A DNA stretch of 64,000 nt from Alphaproteobacteria bacterium (lineage in GTDB: Bacteria; Pseudomonadota; Alphaproteobacteria; SMXS01), in NCBI GenBank assembly GCA_028284945.1, contig JANQQJ010000028.1, positions 1-64,000 of the forward strand. The letters are read 5' to 3'. The translations under genes and the position numbers were made by a program. Shown here in pieces: positions 54,325-62,849 of this stretch. The notes beneath the pieces were generated by a model. That model made no database searches and had not been told where the DNA came from. It was given only the letters and a program-made list of their open reading frames with translations. Each line of letters begins with the position of its first letter. Positions within the stretch are counted from its first letter, which is position 1.

Positions 54325-55536
54325 ATGAGCGAAACAATTGTCATTATCGGCGCAGGACATGCCGGCGGTCAGGCCGCAACGACATTGCGGCAAAAAGGCT
54401 TCGAGGGCCGGATCATCATGATCGGCGACGAACCCTATGTGCCCTATGAGCGCCCACCCCTGTCCAAGGCGCTTCTTGCCGGTGATATCGAGGTCGAACG
54501 GACCTATCTGAAAAAACCCAATTGGTATGAGGACAAGGACGTTGAACTGCGCACCAACACGCGCGCGACGTCTGTCGATCCAGCCGCAAAGTCAGTGACG
54601 CTCGACGACGGGGCGGTCCTCTCTTATGACAAGCTTTTGCTCGCCACGGGCACAAGGGTGCGAACACTCGACTTGCCGGGCGCCGACCTGGACAACATTT
54701 TCTATCTGCGCGCCATTGACGACACCTTTGCGATCAAGGACCGGCTGACGCCGTCTTCCAGACTGGTCATCGTCGGCGGCGGTTACATCGGCCTCGAGGT
54801 TGCAGCGGTCGCGGTAAAGATGGGCTGTACGGTAACGGTCGTCGAGGGCCTTGACCGGGTGATGAGCCGGGTGGTCTGTCCTGAGGTTTCCGCGTTTTAC
54901 AATGACGTCCATACGCAAGCCGGCGTCGACATCAAAACAGGCATGGGTGTCAGCGCGTTTGAAGGGAACGGTAAGGTCGAAAAAGTCGTCTGCGCCGATG
55001 GGAATGCGTTCGATGCCGATATCGTGGTCATTGGTGTCGGCGTGGTTCCCAATGTCGAACTTGCTGAGGAGTGCGGGCTGGTGGTCGACAATGGCATTGT
55101 CGTCGACGAGTTCGCGGCAACCAGTGACCCGTCGATCTGGGCCGCAGGCGATTGTACCAATCATCCCAATTCGCTGCTTGGCCGCAGGCTCCGGCTGGAA
55201 TCCGTGCAAAACGCTGTCGATCAAGCCAAGACCGCCGTGGGCAGTATGCTGGGTGAGCCGAAGGAATATGCCGAGGTGCCCTGGTTCTGGTCTGACCAGT
55301 ATGATTTGAAGTTGCAGATCGTCGGCCTGTCCGAGCCTGGCGACGAGGTTGTGGTTCGTGGCGACCCGGCAGACAGGAAATTCTCCATCATCTACCTGCG
55401 GGACGGGGTTTTCACGGCGATCAACACAATCAACAACGTCAAGGACTTCATGGCGTCGAAGAAGATTATCGCCGCGGGACGCAAGATCGATCCGGCTCTG
55501 CTGGCCGATGCAGAAACCCCTCTTAAGGAACTGTAG
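54325..55536 (+). CDS. ferredoxin reductase (P450/Rieske type, FAD-NADH)
   Basis: A 403-residue two-domain flavoprotein. FAD motif TIVIIGAGHAGGQAATTLR (3-21), NADH motif RLVIVGGGYIGLEVAAV (~148-164) and the FAD-ribityl signature IWAAGDCTNHPN (~272-283). It resembles putidaredoxin/rubredoxin reductases such as ThcD and CamA. It passes electrons from NADH to the 2Fe-2S ferredoxin encoded 78 bases downstream. Probable power supply for the P450 at 20.3 kb and possibly the Rieske oxygenases. gagaaac precedes the ATG. Confidence 0.9.
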   Translation: MSETIVIIGAGHAGGQAATTLRQKGFEGRIIMIGDEPYVPYERPPLSKALLAGDIEVERTYLKKPNWYEDKDVELRTNTRATSVDPAAKSVTLDDGAVLSYDKLLLATGTRVRTLDLPGADLDNIFYLRAIDDTFAIKDRLTPSSRLVIVGGGYIGLEVAAVAVKMGCTVTVVEGLDRVMSRVVCPEVSAFYNDVHTQAGVDIKTGMGVSAFEGNGKVEKVVCADGNAFDADIVVIGVGVVPNVELAEECGLVVDNGIVVDEFAATSDPSIWAAGDCTNHPNSLLGRRLRLESVQNAVDQAKTAVGSMLGEPKEYAEVPWFWSDQYDLKLQIVGLSEPGDEVVVRGDPADRKFSIIYLRDGVFTAINTINNVKDFMASKKIIAAGRKIDPALLADAETPLKEL

Positions 55537-55614
55537 CCGGGAATCGGTTGCATTCGGCCCGGGCTTTGGCTAGGAAGCGGCCCGATCTATTCACGCGTCG
55601 GAGGAAACACAGGC

Positions 55615-55929
55615 ATGGCCAAGATTCACATCACCAACCGCGAAGGCGTTGAGAGCGAAATCGAGGGCGAAATCGGCATCTCGGTGATGGAGAACCTGCG
55701 CGATAACGACTATGAGCTAGAAGCCATCTGTGGCGGACAGTGCTCCTGCGCGACCTGCCATATCTATATCGACGACGCCTGGACCGAAAAAACCGGCGAG
55801 CGCAGCGACGAAGAAACCGAACTGCTTGAAGAGCTGGAATGCATGCAGCCGGGCTCGCGGTTGAGCTGCCAGATCGAGTTCACTGAAGACTTGGACGGCT
55901 TGAAACTGGTTGTCGCACCTGACGAATAA
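55615..55929 (+). CDS. [2Fe-2S] ferredoxin, adrenodoxin/putidaredoxin type
   Basis: A 104-residue ferredoxin with cluster ligands C39, C45, C48 (CGGQCSCATC) and C85 (LSCQIEF). The spacing C-x5-C-x2-C-x36-C is that of the P450-serving class (putidaredoxin, terpredoxin). A strong ribosome site (ggagg) precedes the ATG. It is the partner of the reductase upstream and the last gene before a terminator. Confidence 0.95.
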   Translation: MAKIHITNREGVESEIEGEIGISVMENLRDNDYELEAICGGQCSCATCHIYIDDAWTEKTGERSDEETELLEELECMQPGSRLSCQIEFTEDLDGLKLVVAPDE

Positions 55930-55950
55930 GTCAGAGCTTATAGCGAAATA

Positions 55951-55977
55951 AAAAGCCCCGCCTTTAGCGGGGCTTTT
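55951..55977 (+). terminator. Rho-independent terminator after ferredoxin
   Basis: Arms aaaagccccgc (55951-55961) and gcggggctttt (55967-55977), five-base loop, followed by T. It ends the reductase-ferredoxin transcript. Confidence 0.93.
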
Positions 55978-55996
55978 TCGTTTCTAGGCAGAACTG

Positions 55997-56139
55997 CTAG
56001 AGCGGGGTCAGGAAAAGCATGCCCTCGGACTTGACCCGATTGGCGGATACCGGTTTTCCGTCCGATCCCGCTCTCACTCATTGAATCTAGATCACGTTTA
56101 TCGGTTTAGGTGAACCCGCCTAAACCGATCGTGATCTAG
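55997..56139. repeat. CTAG-bounded composite palindrome, family D copy 2
   Basis: It matches copy 1 (45577-45693) through both units but has an extra 26-base insertion after ggaaaag (about 56017-56042: catgccctcgg...). Starts CTAGAGCGG and ends GATCTAG; the inner CTAG is at 56087-56090. The right CTAG supplies the stop (TAG on the minus strand) of the secreted protein at 56136. No gene ends on the left CTAG, and the ferredoxin terminator is 20 bases away. Confidence 0.87.
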
Positions 56140-57146
56140 AACGGCGCAGCGATAAAGAAGCCGCCGATATATTCCGTATAAGACGAATCCGCGCCTGACT
56201 GGGTCCTGCCAAGATTGTCTGAGGGGGCAAATTCAGGCGTGGCAGCCGGCCCAACGGACGGACCAGGCGCCTGCGCAACCACATTTGGCGTTGTCGTGGC
56301 GGGCGCAGAAGATGTGGCAGGGCTCACAACAGGCACCGACGACGCCACTCGCGTTGCGCCGAGCGGGTCGGGACGATTTAACGACAAGGATGGCCGGCTG
56401 GGCACGCTAACCCTGTCCACCACAGAAATGTCAGATACGCGGTCTGCTGACACGGTAGCGACATTGCGCGAGAGACTTGCCGAGGAATTGGTCAGAACCG
56501 CCGAAGACCCCGCAAGGCTTACACTGCTGGCAGCATTGGAAACCGGCGACAATGAGGGCCCGGATGTCGGTGTGATCGTCGAATCAATCGATGCGACAAC
56601 CGGTTCCGGCTCAACAACCGAAGGACTACTGGTCGGAGCATCCTGCACAGGCTGGCGAATCACCAGTTCCGAAGCGACAACATCAATCTGGTTTGCGGAA
56701 ACCGAACTCAGCGTCGGGACCAGGCCACTGTCCTCAGCAGATAGGTTATAGATTTCGCGGACGTCGCCCCAGAAGCCATAGCTGAACGGACCCGCATTGA
56801 ACGCCAGGCCCACCCGTGTCTTGTCGAGCCAGCGATAGCCAAGGCGACGCAGGAATGTCGGATCATAAAAGTTGGTGGGCGTGACCTGCCCCTCTGCACA
56901 GCCGGGACAACGGGCGCCCCGTTCCTCGCGATAGGCGACAAAGTCCTGTGATTCATGCAGATCGCGCTCAAGGTCCAAATCCAGCACGAGTGGTTGTTCG
57001 TCTTCTGGCTCCGCGAATGGCACCTCAATACCGCCGAGCAACTCCGCCAGGCCGGGATGAAGCTCGTCTGAGTCAGACAGATCAGCCCATGCCGGCAAAG
57101 GCGCGAGGAGCGCGCCCGCAAACACTACCTTAGCAAATCGAACCAT
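56136..57146 (-). CDS. secreted Ser/Thr/Pro-rich hypothetical protein
   Basis: A 336-residue exported protein, family unknown. Signal peptide ends PLPAWA. Residues ~25-140 form a folded domain with a CPGC pair (ARCPGCAEG) and a LAFNAGPFSYGFWGD stretch. Residues ~160-310 are low in complexity and rich in Ser, Thr, Pro, Val and Ala, like a flexible or glycosylated stalk. The C-terminus ends GGFFIAAPF, whose terminal Phe is common in outer-membrane proteins. Its TAG stop lies inside repeat D2. Confidence 0.7.
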   Translation of the reverse strand: MVRFAKVVFAGALLAPLPAWADLSDSDELHPGLAELLGGIEVPFAEPEDEQPLVLDLDLERDLHESQDFVAYREERGARCPGCAEGQVTPTNFYDPTFLRRLGYRWLDKTRVGLAFNAGPFSYGFWGDVREIYNLSAEDSGLVPTLSSVSANQIDVVASELVIRQPVQDAPTSSPSVVEPEPVVASIDSTITPTSGPSLSPVSNAASSVSLAGSSAVLTNSSASLSRNVATVSADRVSDISVVDRVSVPSRPSLSLNRPDPLGATRVASSVPVVSPATSSAPATTTPNVVAQAPGPSVGPAATPEFAPSDNLGRTQSGADSSYTEYIGGFFIAAPF

Positions 57147-57246
57147 TTGCCCACCCTCCTGGTTCTTTTCCTTGAAAAAATCCTAGCACAGTCAGGCTTG
57201 CTGGTACAATTCCGGTCCGAAATTTGTCATTCCGGAAGGGGGAAAT

Positions 57247-57795
57247 ATGAAACAGCATCAGAATCAGGTGATTACCCAGAATGCCTATGTCGTGCGTGAC
57301 ATTGAGGAGGCAGTCGATCGATGGCGCCAGTTTCTCAATATCGGACCGGTTTTCGTGATGCCACATATCCCGCTGGACAGCGTCACCTATCGCGGTACAC
57401 CGGCCGAACTGGACCTAACGGCTGCCGTTGCCTTTGCCGGACATGTCCAGCTGGAATGGATCGTGCAACACAATGATGCTCCCTCTGCCTATCGGGACGT
57501 CGTCCCGGCGGGCGAAGAGGGTTTTCACCACATCTGCTTTTATCCAGACGATTATGATGCCGAGGTCGCCCGTTATGAAGCGCTCGGTTGCCCGATCGCA
57601 ACAAGCGGCGCGGTCAGCCAGGCCAATGGCCGACGATTCTGCTACATCGATACGCGCCCGCAGCTCAATTGCATGGTCGAACTGGTCGATGCGCCCGAAG
57701 GCGCTGGTGTGGTCTGGGAAGCTCTCCGCGAAGCCACCGACACGTGGGACGGCAAGACAGACCCGATCAGGGAAGTGGCTCTCGGCTCGCCCTAA
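57247..57795 (+). CDS. VOC-family protein
   Basis: A 182-residue VOC-fold protein: NQVITQNAYVVRDIEEAVDRW at the start, LEWIVQHNDAPSAY with a probable metal-binding acid, EEGFHHICFYPDD and LNCMVELVD near the end. A strong ribosome site (aaggggg) is seen. Convergent with the SDR whose stop is four bases away. Substrate unknown. Confidence 0.82.
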   Translation: MKQHQNQVITQNAYVVRDIEEAVDRWRQFLNIGPVFVMPHIPLDSVTYRGTPAELDLTAAVAFAGHVQLEWIVQHNDAPSAYRDVVPAGEEGFHHICFYPDDYDAEVARYEALGCPIATSGAVSQANGRRFCYIDTRPQLNCMVELVDAPEGAGVVWEALREATDTWDGKTDPIREVALGSP

Positions 57796-57798
57796 GCA

Positions 57799-58563
57799 CT
57801 AAGGGCTAATCACCGTACAATTGTCGACAGGCAGTTCGACGCCATTGATGAATTTGGATTCATCTGAGGCCAGGAAAAGCACCGTATTGGCCACATCGAC
57901 CGGATCGCCAATACCAGGGCCCGGCGGGGCATCAGCCGGCGGCGCGGGTGGCGGGGCATCCGGGTCCATGCCCGCACCGGCGCGGATCATCGGCGTATCG
58001 ATCCCGCCCGGATGGATCGAATTGACCCGGACAGGGATACCGGATTGCTGGCAATAGACGGCGGCTGACTTGGTCATGGATCGCACCGCGCCCTTTGCGG
58101 CGGCATAGGCGAAGAACGGGGGATAACCGACCAGTGCTGCGGTCGATGACACGTTAATGATCGAGCCGCGCTCGCCGTTCTCTTTCATCGCGCCCAGGGC
58201 GTACTTCATGCCCCAGAACACACCATCGGTCATGATCGAGTGGATCCGGCGCCATTCTTCTGTGGTGGTACTTTCCACGGTCGCGACGAGGACAATACCG
58301 GCATTGTTGACCAGCACGTTGAGCTTGCCGAACTGATCCGTGGTTGCCTTGATAATCTCCGGCCAACGGTCTTCGTCAGCGACATTCTGCTCCAGGAAGA
58401 TGGCGCCGTTACCCGCCAATTGGGCTGTTTCTTCACCGCCTTCCACATTGATATCGGTGACGACGACCTTGGCGCCCTCTTCCGCCAGCCGAATGGCATC
58501 CGCCCGGCCGAGGCCCGAACCACCGCCGGTTACCAGGCAGACTTTTCCTTCTACGCGACCCAT
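57799..58563 (-). CDS. short-chain dehydrogenase/reductase (SDR)
   Basis: A 254-residue classical SDR: TGGGSGLG near 11-18, NNAG (NNAGIVLV), active-site YAAAK near 153-157. A Pro/Ala-rich insertion (PPPAPPADAPPGPG) near residue 208 lengthens the substrate-lid region and is unusual for the family. Probably co-transcribed with the DUF1330-like gene upstream on the same strand. Confidence 0.88.
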   Translation of the reverse strand: MGRVEGKVCLVTGGGSGLGRADAIRLAEEGAKVVVTDINVEGGEETAQLAGNGAIFLEQNVADEDRWPEIIKATTDQFGKLNVLVNNAGIVLVATVESTTTEEWRRIHSIMTDGVFWGMKYALGAMKENGERGSIINVSSTAALVGYPPFFAYAAAKGAVRSMTKSAAVYCQQSGIPVRVNSIHPGGIDTPMIRAGAGMDPDAPPPAPPADAPPGPGIGDPVDVANTVLFLASDESKFINGVELPVDNCTVISP

Positions 58564-58650
58564 ATCCCTCTCCCCATTTCAGAAAACCAGTTGATGCCGG
58601 CACGCTAGCGGGCGCGCCGGGTCAGGACAAGGCCGGACTATTGACGTTGC

Positions 58651-59271
58651 TTATTCGACGATACCCGGGAAGGCGATGTGGTCGCTTTCGGTGTTGTCCT
58701 CGCGCAGCTTCTTCATGGCGGCATATTCGTCGCCATACCAGAAGTCCTTGAAAGCCTTTTCAGACGGGAATTTCAGCATCACCAGTGAACTGCGCGGGCA
58801 TTCGCCATCCAGCACCTGGAACTGGTCACCGGCCGCCAGGGCCTCGACACCGAATTTATTCGCAACTGGCGGTACCTTTTCCTGATATTCCGGGACCCAA
58901 TCGGCGTTTTTCATGTCGTTCAGGCCCAGCATGTAATAGGGCGTGCCCTCATCTGCAGGCGCGTCTGGATCTTCATCGGCCATACCCTCGACCAAGATGT
59001 TGTCCTGTTCGCTGGAGTCCTCCCGCAGCAATTTCAGCGAGGTATATTCAGGCGCCGTCCAGAACGCATTGGCGTGCTTCATCGATGGAAATTTGATCAC
59101 GACGATCCGCTTGCGCGGCCAGTTGCCATCGACATGCTCGATCTGTTCGGTTCCGGCGATGACTTCTGCCTTATAGCGCTGCAGCAGCGACATGGTTCCT
59201 TCACGATACGGCCCCATCGCGCCTTCGTTATAGATGTCGATTCCGATGATCATGTAAGCGGGTTTGGTCAT
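58651..59271 (-). CDS. tandem DUF1330-like protein
   Basis: A 206-residue protein built from two DUF1330-like dimeric alpha+beta barrel repeats. The first (~4-95) has IGIDIYNEGAMGPYREG and RIVVIKFPSMKHANAFW; the second (~110-205) has LGLNDMKNADWVPEYQEK and SLVMLKFPSEKAFKDFW. Most DUF1330 proteins have one domain and dimerise, so this fusion would form the equivalent dimer within one chain. Function unknown; neighbours are catabolic dehydrogenases. Confidence 0.83.
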   Translation of the reverse strand: MTKPAYMIIGIDIYNEGAMGPYREGTMSLLQRYKAEVIAGTEQIEHVDGNWPRKRIVVIKFPSMKHANAFWTAPEYTSLKLLREDSSEQDNILVEGMADEDPDAPADEGTPYYMLGLNDMKNADWVPEYQEKVPPVANKFGVEALAAGDQFQVLDGECPRSSLVMLKFPSEKAFKDFWYGDEYAAMKKLREDNTESDHIAFPGIVE

Positions 59272-59354
59272 AACTCTCCCCTGTCTGGCTCCCTGACCCT
59301 GCCCGGATCATAAGCACCCCCGTCAAATTTGCGATTGATTTGAGTCACACAGGG

Positions 59355-60908
59355 CTAACGCACGCCATGCATCAGCTTTTTCAGTAAAGGTGATATCAGC
59401 ACCGCAACAACGCCTGCGCCGACCGCAACCCAGGCAATAGACGTGAAGGTCGCGTCATAGATTGGCAGGGCAACATCCACGGCAACCTCTGTCCCGGGTG
59501 GTTCGTCGACGCTCGCGGTCATCGCGATCAGCGCCGCGGCATAGTTGGCAAAGGCGGACGAAAGAAACCAGATCCCCATCATCAGGCTGGTGATGCGCTG
59601 CGGTGCGAGCTTCGTGACCGCCGACAGACCGACCGGCGACAAACAAAGCTCGCCCGACGTATGGAACAGATATCCCAGCACCAGCCAGGCAAAGCCCACC
59701 TTGTGGCCGTCTTGCGCCAGGTCGATGCCGACGACAAACATGAAAAAGCCGAGGCCGATCTGGATTAGACCGAAGGCGAATTTGACCGGGATGTTCGGCT
59801 CGGCCTTCCAACGCGCCAGCCGCAACCAAAGCAGCGCGAAAAGCGGGGCCAATAGAATAATAAAGGTTGGGTTGATCGCCTGAATTTGCGCCGGCGCGAC
59901 GGAGAGTCCAAACAGGGTTAGCTCGACCGCCCGTTCGGCAAACAGCGAAATTGACGTGCCCGTCTGTTCGAAGAAGGCAAAGAACAATGTCGCCAGGCCG
60001 GTCAGCACGAGAATAGCAAAGACGCGGTCCCGCTCTATCCGCTCCAAATGTGCAACGGCGTAATAGAGCACGCTGCCAATGGCGATGGCCGCGACCACGA
60101 CCAGGAGCTGCCCAACCACATGACTATTCTGAACCAGCCACCACAACGGAAGGACCGAGGCAAAGCTTGCTGCTGTAATCAGATGGCCCATTTTCAGCCC
60201 GGCAAAGACGGGCATCTGCAGTTTTTCAGGATCGTCGGGTTCTCCCTGCCCGTCCAGCCACGAGCGCCCCGCGATGAAGACGATCAGTCCGGCGGCCATG
60301 CCAACCGCTGCCGCGCCAAACCCATAAGACCAGCCATAGGTATGACCCAGCCAACCGCACAGCAGCGGCGCAGCTAATGCGCCGATATTGATGCCCATAT
60401 AGTAGATCGTGAACCCACCATCGCGGCGCGGGTCACCGGGTTCATAAAGCGCCCCAACGATGGTTGAAATATTTGGCTTCAACAGGCCCGTCCCGACGAT
60501 AATCAGCGCGAGCGCGAGATAGAAGATCTGCAGCGAGTTCAAATCCTGAACCAGCGAGCCATCGGCAGCATAGGTGCTGGCATCGCCTTCGAACGCCATG
60601 CCGATATGCCCCATCATGATGAGCACCCCACCCAGAATGACCGCCCGGCGATATCCCAACCACCGGTCGGCCAGATAACCGCCCAGCAGCGGTGTCAAAT
60701 AGACCAGCGAGGTATAGGCGCCGATAATCGCAAAGGCGGGGTCGTCGGCGAACAGGAAGTGCTGGGTGAGGTAGAACACCAGCAGCGCCTTCATGCCGTA
60801 ATAGCTGAACCGCTCCCAAAGCTCGGCAAAGAACAGAACAACCAATCCCCGGGGATGACCCAGGAAAGTCTTGGCGTCTGTAGCGTATTGCGTCGCTGCT
60901 TCATCCAT
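59355..60908 (-). CDS. POT-family proton-dependent oligopeptide transporter
   Basis: A 517-residue 14-helix transporter. Motifs: LWERFSYYGMKALLVFYLTQ near 30-50 (the ExxER proton site), GGYLADRWLGYRRAVILGG near 75-93 and FTIYYMGINIGALAAPLLCG. It imports di- and tripeptides with protons, or related compounds. Long gene stands alone on the minus strand, divergent from the enoyl-CoA hydratase gene. Confidence 0.93.
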   Translation of the reverse strand: MDEAATQYATDAKTFLGHPRGLVVLFFAELWERFSYYGMKALLVFYLTQHFLFADDPAFAIIGAYTSLVYLTPLLGGYLADRWLGYRRAVILGGVLIMMGHIGMAFEGDASTYAADGSLVQDLNSLQIFYLALALIIVGTGLLKPNISTIVGALYEPGDPRRDGGFTIYYMGINIGALAAPLLCGWLGHTYGWSYGFGAAAVGMAAGLIVFIAGRSWLDGQGEPDDPEKLQMPVFAGLKMGHLITAASFASVLPLWWLVQNSHVVGQLLVVVAAIAIGSVLYYAVAHLERIERDRVFAILVLTGLATLFFAFFEQTGTSISLFAERAVELTLFGLSVAPAQIQAINPTFIILLAPLFALLWLRLARWKAEPNIPVKFAFGLIQIGLGFFMFVVGIDLAQDGHKVGFAWLVLGYLFHTSGELCLSPVGLSAVTKLAPQRITSLMMGIWFLSSAFANYAAALIAMTASVDEPPGTEVAVDVALPIYDATFTSIAWVAVGAGVVAVLISPLLKKLMHGVR

Positions 60909-61006
60909 GGCCCCGCACTATAGACAACATGCCGGACTGCAAAAGGCCCTTAAGTTTTGGCCCGCCGTCGCTATAGTCGCGAGCAAATCCTACCGGGAGA
61001 GAATTG

Positions 61007-61822
61007 ATGACCGAAATGCCGCATCTCGAAGACGCGATCCTGACACTGGAAGACCGGGTCGCCGTACTGACACTCAACCGCCATGACATGCGCAATGCGC
61101 TGACCGGCAACAAGATGATCGACCACATTGTCGATACCTGCGCCTGGGTGAACGCCTGCCCAGAAGTCTCCGTCCTGGTGATTACGGGCGCAGGCTCGGC
61201 ATTCTCCGCCGGTGGCAATATCAAGGCGATGAAGGAACGCGGCGATGATTTCGCCGGCGATGTGGGCGCCGTCGCTCAAAGCTACCGCGACGGCATTCAA
61301 CGTATTCCGCTTGCCGTTCAAAGCGTCGAGGTTCCGGTGATTGCTGCCGTCAATGGCCCGGCCATCGGCGCAGGCTGCGACCTGACCCTGATGTGCGACA
61401 TTCGCATTGCCTCTGAAAATGCCCGCTTCGGCGAAACCTTCGTCAATTTGGGTCTGATTTCGGGCGATGGTGGCGGCTGGTTCCTCCCCCGCGTGGTCGG
61501 GCCGCAGCGGGCCGCTGAAATGACCTTCACAGGACGCCTGGTCAAAGGCGATGAAGCGGTCGAGCTGGGCATCGCCATGGAAGTCGTCGCGGAAGACGAA
61601 CTGATGCCGCGCGTCATGGAGCTGGCCAAAGAGATTGCCTCCAAGCCGCCGATCACCGTTCGCTACACCAAACGGCTTTTGAAACTAAGCGAGCGGGCCG
61701 AGCTGAAGGACTTCCTGGCTCAATGCTCATTCTTCCAGGCCGTCTGCCACCAAACCGACGACCATATGGAGGCGGTCACCGCCTTTATTGAAAAACGGTC
61801 GCCTGAATTTGCCGGCAGGTAA
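61007..61822 (+). CDS. enoyl-CoA hydratase/isomerase (crotonase)
   Basis: A 271-residue crotonase-fold enzyme. The oxyanion hole is AGSAFSAGGNIKAMK (~64-78) and the second is GPAIGAGCDLTLMCDIRIAS; the catalytic acid region is ARFGETFVNLGLISGDGG. gggagag precedes the ATG at 61007. It hydrates or isomerises an acyl-CoA, consistent with beta-oxidation-type catabolism in the window. Only one of the two classical hydratase glutamates is obvious, so an isomerase is possible. Confidence 0.88.
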   Translation: MTEMPHLEDAILTLEDRVAVLTLNRHDMRNALTGNKMIDHIVDTCAWVNACPEVSVLVITGAGSAFSAGGNIKAMKERGDDFAGDVGAVAQSYRDGIQRIPLAVQSVEVPVIAAVNGPAIGAGCDLTLMCDIRIASENARFGETFVNLGLISGDGGGWFLPRVVGPQRAAEMTFTGRLVKGDEAVELGIAMEVVAEDELMPRVMELAKEIASKPPITVRYTKRLLKLSERAELKDFLAQCSFFQAVCHQTDDHMEAVTAFIEKRSPEFAGR

Positions 61823-61880
61823 ACCAAAGCGGGGGTAACCCCGTAGAGACAGGCTATTCCAATCAAGTTAAAGGTGCGTC

Positions 61881-62849
61881 ATGCAACGCCTTGCGATTGC
61901 TATTGTTCTCCTTATTGGGCTCGGCCCGGTCTCTAGCTTGGCAGCGGATCCGCTGCCCGAAGGCGTGCGCGCCATGCTGGAAAGTGCTGCGGCACGCGAT
62001 GCAGCCGAAGGCACAACCCGATATCTCGATACAGCGCTAATGCTCGCGCGCGATGCCTACCCCGACCGGATCGCCGAGATCGATGTTCTGGCCAGTGAAA
62101 TCACCCCTGCCCAACCAAGCGCCGTCGCTGCGGCACCAGCGCCGCCTCCCCCGCCGGCGGAAGACCCGCCCGCCGAACCAGCCAAGCCTGTTGGTTTTTT
62201 CTCATTCTCCGGCTGGAGCGGTTCAGTTGAACTCGGGGCGACGCTCACCACGGGCGATACGGATGAAAAGGCGCTGACCTCTGCCTTTGATCTGGTCAAC
62301 GAGCGCGCCCGCTGGCGGCACAAATTGGGCGCCAGTTTCGACTTCACCCGCACCGCCGGCGCGACGACCAAACAGGCGCTCGCAGCCTATTACCAGCTCG
62401 ACTACAAATTCAGTGAGCGGCTCTATGCCTTCGGTCGGTTCGAATATGACGACGACAGGTTTAGCGGGTTTGATTGGGAACTGCAGGAAGCCGTCGGCGT
62501 TGGTTACCGGCTTTTCCAGGGGGACACCTACTTCTTCGATGTCGAAGGCGGCGTGATCTATGAGCAGATGAAGTTGACGGCCACCGGCATGACTGACTCC
62601 CAATTCGGCGGCCGGGCCAATGCGATCTTCAACTGGGACATTTCAGAAACCTTTAGCCTGAACAACGAGACCACAGTCCTCGTCACAGAAGGCGGCGAGA
62701 GCCTTGAGAATACCATCGCGGTTCAGACGAAGATCACCGACAGCATCTCCGGCAAGCTGTCATTCAACGTCGAATGGGAATCGGATGTGCCGGCTGGCGC
62801 ATCGAAAACCAACACCGAGACCAAGGCAACGATTCTCTACGGTTTCTAA
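61881..62849 (+). CDS. DUF481 outer-membrane beta-barrel protein
   Basis: A 322-residue protein: signal peptide ending SSLAA, a helical segment, a proline-rich linker (APPPPPAEDPPAEP) and a C-terminal DUF481 barrel (~115-322), with FSGWSGSVELGATLTTGDT, RWRHKLGASFDFTRT and a final TILYGF. DUF481 barrels include the salt-induced YdiY protein. The N-terminal helical/proline extension is not part of the usual DUF481. Its stop overlaps that of the convergent alr gene. Confidence 0.87.
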   Translation: MQRLAIAIVLLIGLGPVSSLAADPLPEGVRAMLESAAARDAAEGTTRYLDTALMLARDAYPDRIAEIDVLASEITPAQPSAVAAAPAPPPPPAEDPPAEPAKPVGFFSFSGWSGSVELGATLTTGDTDEKALTSAFDLVNERARWRHKLGASFDFTRTAGATTKQALAAYYQLDYKFSERLYAFGRFEYDDDRFSGFDWELQEAVGVGYRLFQGDTYFFDVEGGVIYEQMKLTATGMTDSQFGGRANAIFNWDISETFSLNNETTVLVTEGGESLENTIAVQTKITDSISGKLSFNVEWESDVPAGASKTNTETKATILYGF

